64,000 nt of DNA. Source: Macrococcoides bohemicum (lineage in GTDB: Bacteria; Bacillota; Bacilli; Staphylococcales; Staphylococcaceae). Positions 1 through 8,841 of this stretch are shown here, one piece after another. A model generated the notes under the pieces. It was not told the DNA's origin. It ran no database searches and was given only the letters and a program-made list of their open reading frames with translations. The stretch lies in contig NZ_PZJG01000007.1 of assembly GCF_003259675.1 (NCBI RefSeq), forward strand, positions 1-64,000, read 5' to 3'. Both the position numbers and the translations under genes were made by a program. Numbering within the stretch: position 1 is the stretch's first letter; every line of letters begins with the position of its first letter.

Positions 1-139
1 AAGACGTTTTGCTGATGCTAAAGAACAGCATGGTTTGCGATGGACTAAGTACAAAGGAATTCAAAAAGTCACCATGGAGACCACGCTTATTTTCGCATGC
101 ATGAATTTAAAGAAATTAGCAAATTATTTAGCTGGTTAA
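1..139 (+). pseudogene. C-terminal end of an IS1182/IS1272-type transposase (cut by window edge)
   Basis: An open frame enters from the left edge (codons from base 2) and stops at TAA 137-139, giving 46 residues. The motif RRFADAKEQHGLRWTKYKG followed by a conserved ACMNLKKLA stretch is the usual C-terminus of IS1182-family DDE transposases. Whether the rest of the gene is intact cannot be seen here. The element end should lie in the next hundred or so bases, but I could not define a terminal inverted repeat. Confidence 0.75.
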
Positions 140-190
140 GCTGGATATTTTGTTAATTTCTTTAAAATAACAATATTTTTCGAAGAAAAA

Positions 191-258
191 AGACAAACTC
201 ACTTATAAAATTGTGAGTTTGTCTTCAGTCTGAAATAACAGCCGCTTGGCTGTTATTT
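191..258. terminator. Two consecutive hairpins between the transposase end and nagA
   Basis: Stem 1 pairs 191-202 with 213-224 (12 bp, 10-nt loop). Stem 2 pairs 233-243 with 248-258 (11 bp, 4-nt loop) and is followed by a T-rich run on the + strand. They lie between the transposase end and the 3' end of nagA, so they probably stop transcription from one or both sides; stem 1 could also belong to the insertion element end. Confidence 0.55.
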
Positions 259-288
259 TCCTTTATTGTAATAAGATTAAATCAATTA

Positions 289-1428
289 CTAAAAATTATA
301 TCGTTTCCCTGACTTTATCGTCGTCATGACATCAAAATGCTCATCGAGTATAACGATATCCGCATCTTTTCCCTCTTTTATCGAACCTTTAATATCATCT
401 ATCTTTAAAGCAATCGCCTGATTTAGACTTGTCACTCGCCAAAGTTCGCTTAAATCTTTCCCACTATATTCTAATAAATGTTTAAGACCATGATTCATCT
501 TTAATACACTACCTGCAAGTGCGCCGGAACTTATTCTAGCTTCTCCATCTTTCACGATAACTGCCTGCCCACCTAGATCATAAACACCATCCGGTTTTCC
601 TTTCGCTCTCATTGCATCTGTAATTAAATAAAATTTCTCATTACCTTTTGTTATTGTGGAAAGTTTTACACTTGCCGGATGCGCATGCAATCCATCTACT
701 ATTAATTCCGTATGAATATTATCATTAGTAAGAGCCATTCCTACTACACCAGGTTCACGGTGCTGGAAACCTGAACTGCCATTATAAAGATGTGTAATGT
801 GTCGTGCACCGTTAGCTACTGCTTGTTCCGCCTGTTCATAAGTTGCAGCAGAATGCCCAATTGAAAATATAATCTCAGGGAAACTTTCAATCATTTCTTT
901 TGCACCCTCTTTTTCAGGTGCAAATGTAATAATTTTTATTAAATCTCCTGACTGTTCCTGGAATGTTTTGAGTTGTTCTACATTTGGCTGCTGAACGTAT
1001 TTAGGATTTTGTGCACCAATTTTCTCCTCAGAAATAAACGGACCTTCTAAATGTACTCCTAATATTTCTGCACCTTCATATTCATCATTGTGCACATTTT
1101 TTATATTTTGAAGTGCTTGAATAATATTTTCATTCGATTGTGTCATTGTTGTGGGAAGAAATGATGTTGTGCCCTCGCTTAGCAAAGATTTCGATAAATG
1201 CTTTAGTCCCTCAAATGATGCATCCATAGCATCTTCACCATATCCACCGTGAATATGAATATCTATAAATCCCGGCATTATATAAGCATCATGATAATCA
1301 TATACACTGTCTTCTCCAGAATATAAACCCGTTTGAATGGCTTCTATCTTTTTATTATTAATAACAATATAACCATCAACTATACCTTCTTCAGTAAATA
1401 TGTTTTTACTTTTAATCACGTAACGCAT
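289..1428 (-). CDS. nagA: N-acetylglucosamine-6-phosphate deacetylase
   Basis: Cytoplasmic amidohydrolase that removes acetate from GlcNAc-6-phosphate, giving glucosamine-6-phosphate for glycolysis or for wall precursor synthesis. The 379 residues are full length for the family. The metal-site motif DIHIHGG is at about residues 56-62, EGPF at about 128-131, GHSAAT near 190, and HLYNGSSGF near 215 carries another metal/substrate histidine. The ATG at 1428 follows an AAGAGAT-like ribosome site. It stands alone on the minus strand, divergent from selO across a 144-base gap, and no nagB is adjacent in the window. Confidence 0.95.
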   Translation of the reverse strand: MRYVIKSKNIFTEEGIVDGYIVINNKKIEAIQTGLYSGEDSVYDYHDAYIMPGFIDIHIHGGYGEDAMDASFEGLKHLSKSLLSEGTTSFLPTTMTQSNENIIQALQNIKNVHNDEYEGAEILGVHLEGPFISEEKIGAQNPKYVQQPNVEQLKTFQEQSGDLIKIITFAPEKEGAKEMIESFPEIIFSIGHSAATYEQAEQAVANGARHITHLYNGSSGFQHREPGVVGMALTNDNIHTELIVDGLHAHPASVKLSTITKGNEKFYLITDAMRAKGKPDGVYDLGGQAVIVKDGEARISSGALAGSVLKMNHGLKHLLEYSGKDLSELWRVTSLNQAIALKIDDIKGSIKEGKDADIVILDEHFDVMTTIKSGKRYNF

Positions 1429-1572
1429 CAGATCATCTCTTTCTTGTTAGACTTTATAAGAAAATATCAGTAATATCTTATCCATCATTATTTTATCATT
1501 AATTTAAAATATCATCATTTTATCCGTCTTAATGTTAAGATGAAACTACAATATCCTTTCAAGGAGGTTCAC

Positions 1573-3006
1573 ATGTTTAATCTTCGTTTCGACAACTCTT
1601 ATTTAAAGTTATCTGATGACTTTTATGAAATTAGTCAGCCCGACAAACCCGCTCAACCTGAAGTCGTTATATTTAATACAAAATTAGCGGAGCAACTTAT
1701 TATAGATGTATCCATTCAGGATCATCCTGAATACTTATCAGGAAAAGAGATACTGTCCGGGAGTACCCCATCTGCACATGCGTATGCCGGACATCAATTT
1801 GGTCATTTCACAATGCTTGGAGATGGACGTGCACATGTACTTGGTGAATATTTGACAGAAGACAATAAGCGTTATGATATACAGTTAAAAGGTTCTGGTC
1901 GTACAATCTTTTCTCGTTCAGGCGATGGGCGCGCTGCTATTGGTCCGATGCTTAGAGAATATATTATTAGTGAAGCGATGTATCAATTAAATATTCCTAC
2001 TACAAGGAGTCTTGCAGTGTCCCTCACCGGAGACAATGTTTACCGTGAAACATCTTTACCAGGTGCTGTACTTGTTCGAATTGCTCAAAGTAATTTACGC
2101 GTCGGCACATTTGAATATGCAGTGCGCACTGAGAATAAAGATAATATTAAACAATTAGCAGATTACGCGATATCACGTCATTATCCAGAAATAAAGCACG
2201 ATCATAATCCATATCTTTCTTTACTTAACATAGTGATTGAAAGGCAAGCTTCTCTTATCGCAAAATGGCAATCGATTGGATTTATCCATGGTGTAATGAA
2301 CACAGATAATATGACGATTAGTGGTGAAACAATTGATTATGGTCCTTGTGCTTTTATGGATACGTATCATCCATCGACTGTATTTAGCTCAATCGATCAA
2401 TATGGTAGGTATGCTTACGATAATCAGCCGAGTATCGCACTTTGGAACTTAACACGCTTTGCTGAAACGCTTATTCCATTAATTGATGATAATGAAGTAC
2501 TAGCAATACAATATGCAGAAACTGCACTTGGTACGTTTCAGGATTTATATATTTCTCATTATACGAAACACTTTGGTCAAAAGATTGGCGTTGAGAACAT
2601 CCAACAACAAGACTTCCAACTCGTGATTGATTTACTTGCATTATTAGAGAAATATGAATGCGACTTTACTAAGACTTTCAGAAGTTTAGCGACTAACACA
2701 TTTAAAGAAGAAGTATGCTTTAAACACGATGATGTACAAGCCTGGTATAAACGATGGGAAGATATTATTCAACAGGATGAAACATACGATGCATTTACCT
2801 TAATGCAATCTGTCAATCCTTCAGTAATTCCAAGAAATCACCTCGTAGAAGAAGCACTTAGTGATGCTACACTTGCTCAGGATTATACGAAGCTACAACA
2901 ATTACTTGAAGCATTAAGTCATCCGTTTGATGATTATCATGATGAACAGTATTTAAATCCAGCCCCTCCTACTGACAGAGTATATCAGACGTATTGCGGG
3001 ACATAA
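1573..3006 (+). CDS. selO: Protein adenylyltransferase SelO (YdiU/UPF0061 family)
   Basis: SelO is a pseudokinase-fold enzyme known to transfer AMP from ATP to Ser/Thr/Tyr of target proteins and is linked to redox stress. The 477 residues match family length. Visible family motifs are AYAGHQFGHF, LGDGRA, the basic loop KGSGRTIFSRSGDGRA, and the catalytic-loop equivalents MNTDNM and DYGPCAFMD. I chose ATG 1573 because AAGGAGG at 1561-1567 sits at ideal spacing; an in-frame ATG at 1540 would put that ribosome site inside the gene. The VanY-like gene follows 46 bases later and has its own ribosome site. Confidence 0.93.
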   Translation: MFNLRFDNSYLKLSDDFYEISQPDKPAQPEVVIFNTKLAEQLIIDVSIQDHPEYLSGKEILSGSTPSAHAYAGHQFGHFTMLGDGRAHVLGEYLTEDNKRYDIQLKGSGRTIFSRSGDGRAAIGPMLREYIISEAMYQLNIPTTRSLAVSLTGDNVYRETSLPGAVLVRIAQSNLRVGTFEYAVRTENKDNIKQLADYAISRHYPEIKHDHNPYLSLLNIVIERQASLIAKWQSIGFIHGVMNTDNMTISGETIDYGPCAFMDTYHPSTVFSSIDQYGRYAYDNQPSIALWNLTRFAETLIPLIDDNEVLAIQYAETALGTFQDLYISHYTKHFGQKIGVENIQQQDFQLVIDLLALLEKYECDFTKTFRSLATNTFKEEVCFKHDDVQAWYKRWEDIIQQDETYDAFTLMQSVNPSVIPRNHLVEEALSDATLAQDYTKLQQLLEALSHPFDDYHDEQYLNPAPPTDRVYQTYCGT

Positions 3007-3052
3007 AAAGCATCGTATAATATAACAAGAACATATTATAAGGAGACTTCAT

Positions 3053-3757
3053 ATGAATGCATTTGCTAAATTGAGCTTGGCTGGTTTAATTGTCGCCACA
3101 ACATTCCCATTACATGAGACACATGCAGCTAACCATAGAAGTTGTTCTATTCATGTCGGTAATAAGACAATATCTAAAATCAATGGTATACCTATAGCGA
3201 ATAAACAATACTATATGTCACGAAAATATAATCCAGGTGCCAATAAAACGATGATTAAGTGGTACAACAAGATGAAAGCAGATGCTAGAAAACAAGGTAT
3301 CAATCTTGAAATCGTTGGTCAAACTGGAGCATATGGCTATAGATCGTATGCAACACAGCAATATCTTTATAATAGTTATGTCGCATCTTACGGACAAGCT
3401 TATGCAAACCGGATTTCAGCAAGACCTGGTACAAGTGAACATCAATTGGGGCTTGCCATGGATATTAAAGATGGCACGAATTATGGTACATTATCGACAT
3501 CATTTGAATATACCGCTGCGTCAAAATATCTTCAGAAAAATGCTCATAAATACGGATTTATCATCCGATATCTAAAAGGTAAAGAACAAATCACAGGATT
3601 TATGTATGAACCTTGGCATATTAGATATGTAGGACGTACACATGCAGCGCGTATCAAGTATAATAACGTAACATTAGAAGAGTATTTTGGTATTCAGGAA
3701 AAGAAACGTCTGTCTTCCGGCAACCATACAGTACGTGGTGTGATTTGTAAATACTAA
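3053..3757 (+). CDS. Secreted M15 (VanY-like) D,D/L,D-carboxypeptidase
   Basis: Probable extracellular zinc peptidase that trims D-Ala from peptidoglycan stem peptides. The 234-residue protein starts with a short signal peptide (hydrophobic residues about 7-20, likely cut after the Ala pair near 25-26). The M15B zinc motif S-x-x-H-x-x-G-x-A-x-D lies at residues about 128-137 (His130, Asp137), and EPWHIRYVG at 186-194 supplies the catalytic Glu and third zinc ligand. AAGGAG precedes ATG 3053. No resistance genes are nearby, so a housekeeping wall role is more likely than vancomycin resistance. Confidence 0.88.
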   Translation: MNAFAKLSLAGLIVATTFPLHETHAANHRSCSIHVGNKTISKINGIPIANKQYYMSRKYNPGANKTMIKWYNKMKADARKQGINLEIVGQTGAYGYRSYATQQYLYNSYVASYGQAYANRISARPGTSEHQLGLAMDIKDGTNYGTLSTSFEYTAASKYLQKNAHKYGFIIRYLKGKEQITGFMYEPWHIRYVGRTHAARIKYNNVTLEEYFGIQEKKRLSSGNHTVRGVICKY

Positions 3758-3802
3758 TGTTTTGCTCTTACTTAATTATATAACTACTAATTCTCTCATA
3801 TT

Positions 3803-3841
3803 AAAAAGTGAAATACGATTAAATATCGCATTTCACTTTTT
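3803..3841. terminator. Bidirectional terminator between the M15 peptidase and catalase-fold genes
   Basis: A 12-bp perfect stem pairs 3803-3814 with 3830-3841. Both arms start or end in A/T runs, so it can work for the + strand peptidase and the convergent minus-strand gene. Confidence 0.75.
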
Positions 3842-3873
3842 GCAATAAATAACACATTCAAATCAACTATTTC

Positions 3874-4692
3874 TTAATCTAGCTTATCTAAAGGTATAAC
3901 ATTATCATAATCAATACCTTCTGCAATCCTTCTCTGATGTGAAATTATATAAAGTTCTGATCTTAATTGAATTATCTCATCATCAGCTAACGGAGTTAAA
4001 TTAGAACCTGTTTGAAATAAATCGAACACTTCTATATTTTCTTTAGCTGCTTCTTTAAGTTGAATCGTTCCTATATCGACTAACTGATAATTATTTGGTA
4101 ATTCAGAGATAGGATGGGGTTGTTGATGAATCTCTGCTTGTAAAATAATCATTTCACCTTTTAACGTTGTTCTAAATCTAACAATCTGATTATCACTCGT
4201 TTTAAAGTAATGTAGATTGTAATACGTTTTCACTTTAAACGTTGGCAGTATTGGTTGATTGAGGATAAATTTCTTCCACTCTTTATGAAATTCTTCAATC
4301 TTCATTAAATATCTGAATAAATTAAGCTTAACACCTATGTTATTTGCATCATGAATAGCATTGCTATATTGGGCAATCTTGTATATTGAGTCAGCTTTAG
4401 TCCACGGAAAATAAGGAAATGTCACTAATACTAAATCGATAGGATTAGACCCTTCGAAACGAATCGCCATACCTTTTAGCGGAACTAACTTTGAAATATG
4501 ATTTTTAGTTGTTAAAGCATCCGATAATCTAACATGAGCCTTGTGATACTGACCTAAAAGCTTTTGTCCTTCAACATTTAGTTTAACTTCTCCAGAATAA
4601 TTAAATCCTTTCGTATGCGCACGCTTACCACCTTTTGCAGTTTTTGCTAACCTTTCGATGGTCTGGATGATATAAAATGCTTTATCTTTCAT
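3874..4692 (-). CDS. Catalase-fold haem protein (small catalase-related peroxidase type)
   Basis: At 272 residues this is about half a normal catalase but keeps family landmarks: an R-x-H-x-K-G distal site (His26), a PLKGMAIRFEG stretch like the catalase 'KG.A.RF' motif at about 71-81, FPYFPWTKA, and near the C-terminus R244-S-E-L-Y248-x-x-S-x-x-R, which resembles the proximal haem Tyr motif of catalases and SrpA-type enzymes. I infer a cytoplasmic haem-binding peroxidase; catalase activity is not certain because such short relatives vary. No signal peptide is visible. It is monocistronic, with ATG 4692 preceded by GGAGGG. Confidence 0.7.
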   Translation of the reverse strand: MKDKAFYIIQTIERLAKTAKGGKRAHTKGFNYSGEVKLNVEGQKLLGQYHKAHVRLSDALTTKNHISKLVPLKGMAIRFEGSNPIDLVLVTFPYFPWTKADSIYKIAQYSNAIHDANNIGVKLNLFRYLMKIEEFHKEWKKFILNQPILPTFKVKTYYNLHYFKTSDNQIVRFRTTLKGEMIILQAEIHQQPHPISELPNNYQLVDIGTIQLKEAAKENIEVFDLFQTGSNLTPLADDEIIQLRSELYIISHQRRIAEGIDYDNVIPLDKLD

Positions 4693-4798
4693 AAAATTCC
4701 CTCCTTTAGTTTTTAATTACCCTAAAGCAGAGGTTTTTACATCCTTTAGTATTATATGTAAAATGCTGAAACAAATAAAATATACATATTTGATTCGT

Positions 4799-4879
4799 CT
4801 ATCGTCTCAAATTATTAGATAACATAATTTGATACAATACATTCTTTGCTGATAGAATTCTATTTTCTTTCCAGTTCAT
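4799..4879 (-). CDS. Possible 26-residue peptide (unproven)
   Basis: ATG 4879 is preceded by a good TTAGGAGAG ribosome site and opens a 26-codon frame ending at TAG (4799-4801). The product is basic and has no recognisable motif. It may be a true small protein or the leftover start of a degraded gene; the ribosome site is the only positive evidence. Confidence 0.25.
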   Translation of the reverse strand: MNWKENRILSAKNVLYQIMLSNNLRR

Positions 4880-4922
4880 AACATCTCTCCTAAGGTTAAT
4901 ATTTTTATGTATGTATATATAA

Positions 4923-4957
4923 AAAGCGAAACCCGAAAATTTTTTCGAATTTCGCTT
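4923..4957. terminator. Hairpin, possible terminator
   Basis: AAGCGAAA at 4923-4930 pairs with TTTCGCTT at 4950-4957 around an A/T-rich centre. It lies between two degraded gene fragments, so which transcript it ends is unclear. Confidence 0.4.
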
Positions 4958-4985
4958 AGATATGGTAAATCGAAGATTTACTTAC

Positions 4986-5071
4986 TTATGCACCAGACCT
5001 TTTTGAATTAATAATTCCATCATAAATCTGAAAAGTACCTATGCCCATTACTGCATTGCCTATCCAGAATT
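4986..5071 (-). pseudogene. Remnant resembling DUF2243 membrane proteins
   Basis: Minus-strand translation reads WIGNAVMGIGTFQIYDGII then NSKRSGA and a stop at 4986-4988. The G-x-G-x-F-x-x-x-D-G-I pattern resembles the first helix of DUF2243-type membrane proteins. Stops precede it in the same frame and no start or downstream part remains, so it is a fragment. The family call rests on a short match. Confidence 0.35.
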
Positions 5072-5359
5072 GCTAGTATATCTGACTACTTTCTTTATGC
5101 GTCGGTAAGTAAAAATAAACATGGCATTATAAAAAGTCACAAGCCACATATCGCACTTAATAAAACACCATCAGATGCTAAACAAATTTCTTTTGTCATC
5201 TAATCATAACAGTGTTCCCACTACAAAAACTAATAAAATATAATCACGTCAATAAAAATTGTCAGACCAGTCTCAAATATATAGCCAAATCAGTTTTATA
5301 TCTTTTCAGATTTATCGCTTTTGAGCAATGTATTGCTCTCCTAACTTATCCTTAAATAA

Positions 5360-6511
5360 TTACTCCGGTTTTAATACGACTTTAATATTATTATCTCGTT
5401 TTTCATCAAATACTTTATAAGCCTCATCGGCTTTTTCTAAAGGAAAAGTATGTGTGATAATTTCAGTTGGATCAAATACTTCATCTTTAATCATTTCATA
5501 TAATTTAGGCATTAAATGAATGACTGGTGCTTGACCCATAGTTAGACGAACATTACGATTAAATATTACGTCGATTGGGAAATTATCAGCCGGTGTACCA
5601 TAAATTCCTGTCAGTTGAATCGTGCCAAATTTACGGACTGATTCTGAAGCAGTAATAATCGGACTGATTGTTCCTCTCTGTTGAGATTTTTTTGAAAGTT
5701 TTGGTTCTGGACTTGATTGTACGCCATCAAAACCAACACAGTCAATAACTACATCAGCACCACCACTTGTTTGTTCTTTTAATAGCTTTCCTATTTCTTT
5801 TTCTTTATCGAAATTATAAACTTCCGCCCCATTATATTTTTTGGCATGCTCTAGTCTATGTTCGACATTATCGATTGCTATAACACGATCAGCACCTTTT
5901 AGCTTTGCAAATTTTTGTGCCATTAATCCAATAGGACCACATCCTAATACAATAACAGTATCTCCTGCTTTCACACCTGCATGTTCAACACTCCAATATG
6001 CAGTAGGTACTACATCAGATAAAAACAATACTTGGTCATCTTTTAAATCACTATCCGGGACTACAAATGAAGAAAAATCAGCATAAGGAACTCTTAAATA
6101 TTCTGCTTGTCCCCCCCAGAAATTTCCGTGCATCTTCCCAAAACCAAATAATGCACCGTTATCCATCTTCCAGTTGGCAGGTTCTTCATTAGATTGATCA
6201 CATTGCGATTCCATTTGATTATTACAGTAGAAACAATCACCACAACCTATATTAAACGGAATGACTACACGATCACCTTTTTTCAGTTTTTTAACGTCTT
6301 TACCTACTTCTTCAACAATACCCATCGGCTCATGTCCGATAACAAAATCTTTATCCATAAACATATCGCCTTGATGATATAAATGTAAATCCGACCCACA
6401 AATACCTGAAGCAGTAATCTTAATAATTGCATCAGTTGGCTCAATTATCTTTGGATCTGCAACTTTTTTTACTTTCATTTTCTTCTTGCCTTGAAATGTT
6501 ACTGCCTTCAT
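5360..6511 (-). CDS. Zinc-dependent alcohol dehydrogenase (glutathione-independent formaldehyde dehydrogenase-like)
   Basis: Medium-chain dehydrogenase/reductase, 383 residues, expected to oxidise alcohols or aldehydes with NAD(P) in the cytosol. Catalytic zinc ligands are Cys38 (GICGSDLH) and the His60-Glu61 pair; structural zinc cysteines are at 90, 93, 96 and 104. The Rossmann motif GCGPIGLM follows at about 189-196, and an inserted SPEPKLSKKS segment near 267 is typical of the formaldehyde dehydrogenase-like subgroup. ATG 6511 with GGGGAG upstream is a better start than an in-frame ATG 69 bases earlier, which lacks a ribosome site. A decayed partial copy lies at 21985-22142. Confidence 0.88.
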   Translation of the reverse strand: MKAVTFQGKKKMKVKKVADPKIIEPTDAIIKITASGICGSDLHLYHQGDMFMDKDFVIGHEPMGIVEEVGKDVKKLKKGDRVVIPFNIGCGDCFYCNNQMESQCDQSNEEPANWKMDNGALFGFGKMHGNFWGGQAEYLRVPYADFSSFVVPDSDLKDDQVLFLSDVVPTAYWSVEHAGVKAGDTVIVLGCGPIGLMAQKFAKLKGADRVIAIDNVEHRLEHAKKYNGAEVYNFDKEKEIGKLLKEQTSGGADVVIDCVGFDGVQSSPEPKLSKKSQQRGTISPIITASESVRKFGTIQLTGIYGTPADNFPIDVIFNRNVRLTMGQAPVIHLMPKLYEMIKDEVFDPTEIITHTFPLEKADEAYKVFDEKRDNNIKVVLKPE

Positions 6512-6714
6512 ATACAACACTCCCCAATTATAATATGTTACATACGTAATTAATACCACATACTTTGAGTAATTAAACATCTCAATTTAAATAACTAGCA
6601 GTGTTTGGAATCATCTCTACATTCCTTGTAGCGACATTTAGAAAACATAGTGAAAAACGTACCGAATTACCTGCTTAATATTAATACAACGAGTATTTTT
6701 ATATATTTTTATTG

Positions 6715-7206
6715 TTAGTCTCTAGAGTAACCTTCTTTAGCCTTATTTAAAATCCAGTTGCCCCCATTTAAATAACTCGCATAACTCAACCACATCACAT
6801 AAGGAACCATCAAGTTTCCTGCAGCTCTATCCATCTTATAAAATTTCGTAGCAGTGATACTCCCTGCAGCTAATAATGCATAACTTTCTAGTAATGATGC
6901 TTTTCTGAATTTTAGATTAAAATATAGCATAGACCATATATAATTCAAGCCTAGCTGGGTATAATGTGCACGCTTAAGTTCACTGCTTTCAGTCTCATTT
7001 TTAGCGTTATCCATCGCTCTTTGATACGCCACACCCATCGATGTATATAATATTGGCCAAATAATAGGAAAAGCAATTGCAGGTGGTGAAAATGGTGGTT
7101 TTCTATAATGTTTATAATCATCTTTCGCCTTAGTTGTTAGTCTTCCAACGATTAAACCTCCAGCGAGTGGTATAAGTGTTCTAGTTATTTTCTTAGTATT
7201 CGTCAT
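6715..7206 (-). CDS. TspO/MBR-family membrane protein
   Basis: Small integral membrane protein of the TspO family, whose members bind porphyrins and affect tetrapyrrole and stress homeostasis. The 163 residues carry the family signature around residues 35-60: KPPFSPPAIAFPIIWPILYTSMGVAYQRA. About five membrane segments are expected, fewer being obvious by eye. ATG 7206 follows GGAGG at correct spacing; a longer frame starting at 7284 lacks a ribosome site. It is divergent from the transporter gene that starts at 7359. Confidence 0.85.
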   Translation of the reverse strand: MTNTKKITRTLIPLAGGLIVGRLTTKAKDDYKHYRKPPFSPPAIAFPIIWPILYTSMGVAYQRAMDNAKNETESSELKRAHYTQLGLNYIWSMLYFNLKFRKASLLESYALLAAGSITATKFYKMDRAAGNLMVPYVMWLSYASYLNGGNWILNKAKEGYSRD

Positions 7207-7358
7207 TTTTTCACCTCCATAATACGTATACCTAAAATTAAGTAGATAAATAATGAAACACCAAAAAAAGTATTTGCCTTTCATTAATACTATATTGCAG
7301 TAAAAAAAGATGTTTGATACAATGTCACTTTACAGCGTTAAAACGAAAGGGTGTAATT

Positions 7359-8687
7359 GTGCATAAAAATAAACATTGGAATTCTTCTCTTGGATTTATC
7401 CTTGCTAGTGCAGGATCAGCAATCGGCCTTGGTGCCATTTGGAAGTTTCCTTACATAGCAGGACAATATGGTGGTGGAGCATTTTTAATTCAATTCATTT
7501 TGTTCACTTTATTGATTGGACTTCCATTGCTTATCGTTGAATTTTATATTGGGCATGCCGGCAAGACTTTTTCATTAACAATCTTTAGCAAACTATCAGG
7601 TTCAAAATTCATGGACTTAATTGGTCTTTGGGGAAATATTGCTGCATTCATTTTATATGCATTCTATAGTGTTATTGGTGGATGGATTATTTTATTTATA
7701 GGCTATTATTTGGGGATTATCTTTAATGTCTTCGAACTTCAATTAGATTATTTTCAGCAAATGATCGCCAATCCTTTATTATCTATTCTCGGTGCATTAC
7801 TATTTATAATGCTCACAGAAGTGATCGTATCATTCGGTATTCAAAATGGTATAGAGAGAGCCTCAAAAATAATGATGCCATTATTATTTTTGTTATTTTT
7901 AATTATTGTTGGACGTGCACTGATGTTAGAAGGGGCTATCGAAGGACTAAAATATTTTTTAATTCCTAGGTTTGAGGATTTATCTATAGAAGGTACCCTT
8001 TATGCTATGGGACAGTCTTTCTTTGCTTTATCACTCGGAACAACCGGTATGATTACTTATGCATCTTACACTAAAGATGATACAAATGTTATTCAGTCTG
8101 CATTATGGATTGTAATAATGAACTTATTAATTTCTATTCTTGCTGGTCTCGCAATTTTCCCAGCTGCAAGCGCATTAAATATTGAAGTAGAAGCAGGTCC
8201 TGGATTATTATTTTTAGTATTACCAAAATTATTTGAAAAAATGACTTTCGGTTTTGGATTCTATATGTTATTTTTAATACTATTTTTATTTGCTGCTTTG
8301 ACTTCTTCTATCTCACTATTAGAACTGAATCTTTCTAACTTAATTAAAAATAATGAAAATAAGCGCAAAAAATATGCATTACTGCTGAGTTTAGCTGTAT
8401 TTATCACAAGTATTTTTCCTGCTTTATCATTTGGTATTTATAAAGATTTTAAGTTTGGTGCAGGAACAATATTTGATAATATGGACTTTCTAGTATCAAA
8501 TATTATGATGCCGCTTGGTGTATTATTTACAACATTATTTTGTGGGTTTGTACTAGACAAACAATTATTATTCTCTATCTTTACGCGTAACAGTCAACAC
8601 AGCAAATTATTTAACCTATGGTATACCTTAATAAAATATATTCTGCCTATTGTCATTATAATTGTGTTTGTAACACAGTTAATTTAA
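7359..8687 (+). CDS. Sodium-dependent transporter of the neurotransmitter:sodium symporter (SNF) family
   Basis: Polytopic membrane protein (442 residues, roughly 11 segments) of the LeuT-fold NSS family, which imports amino acids or related solutes with sodium. The N-terminal signature WNSSLGFILASAGSAIGLG followed by AIWKFPYIAGQYGGGAF (about 6-40) carries the unwound TM1 substrate/sodium site. I chose GTG 7359 with AAAGGGTG upstream because it starts at the conserved N-terminus; an ATG at 7314 adds residues that the family lacks. The substrate cannot be told from sequence. Confidence 0.9.
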   Translation: MHKNKHWNSSLGFILASAGSAIGLGAIWKFPYIAGQYGGGAFLIQFILFTLLIGLPLLIVEFYIGHAGKTFSLTIFSKLSGSKFMDLIGLWGNIAAFILYAFYSVIGGWIILFIGYYLGIIFNVFELQLDYFQQMIANPLLSILGALLFIMLTEVIVSFGIQNGIERASKIMMPLLFLLFLIIVGRALMLEGAIEGLKYFLIPRFEDLSIEGTLYAMGQSFFALSLGTTGMITYASYTKDDTNVIQSALWIVIMNLLISILAGLAIFPAASALNIEVEAGPGLLFLVLPKLFEKMTFGFGFYMLFLILFLFAALTSSISLLELNLSNLIKNNENKRKKYALLLSLAVFITSIFPALSFGIYKDFKFGAGTIFDNMDFLVSNIMMPLGVLFTTLFCGFVLDKQLLFSIFTRNSQHSKLFNLWYTLIKYILPIVIIIVFVTQLI

Positions 8688-8759
8688 TCTCATAATCCTA
8701 TATTGATCCGTTTTAATGACAACTAGATCAAAGAATATTAAGAAGCGCTTAAAATGTAG

Positions 8760-8794
8760 AAACAGGCATTGTATTATTTATACAATGCCTGTTT
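8760..8794. terminator. Terminator after the SNF transporter
   Basis: A 15-bp perfect stem (8760-8774 with 8780-8794) sits between the convergent transporter and crtQ genes and can act in either direction. Confidence 0.75.
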
Positions 8795-8815
8795 CAGACT
8801 GTAGACAAAGTCTGA

Positions 8816-8841
8816 ATCACTACCTTTCGTAGTGATTTTTA
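8816..8841 (+). terminator. Second hairpin with T-run between SNF transporter and crtQ
   Basis: ATCACTAC (8816-8823) pairs with GTAGTGAT (8829-8836), followed by TTTTT on the + strand. It is a likely backup terminator for the transporter gene, ending just before the crtQ stop codon. Confidence 0.6.

Larger units (their letters stand above)
4693..5359. other. Gene-poor stretch with decayed sequence
   Basis: This 667-base stretch holds a 26-codon minus-strand reading frame (4799-4879), a hairpin (4923-4957) and a short remnant resembling DUF2243 proteins (4986-5071). The remaining part, about 5072-5359, shows no coding or structural signal that I can support. Confidence 0.6.

Noticed and set aside
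3282..3575. Overlapping 97-residue frame inside the M15 peptidase gene
   Set aside because: Shadow of the real gene, which has a signal peptide and complete zinc motifs.
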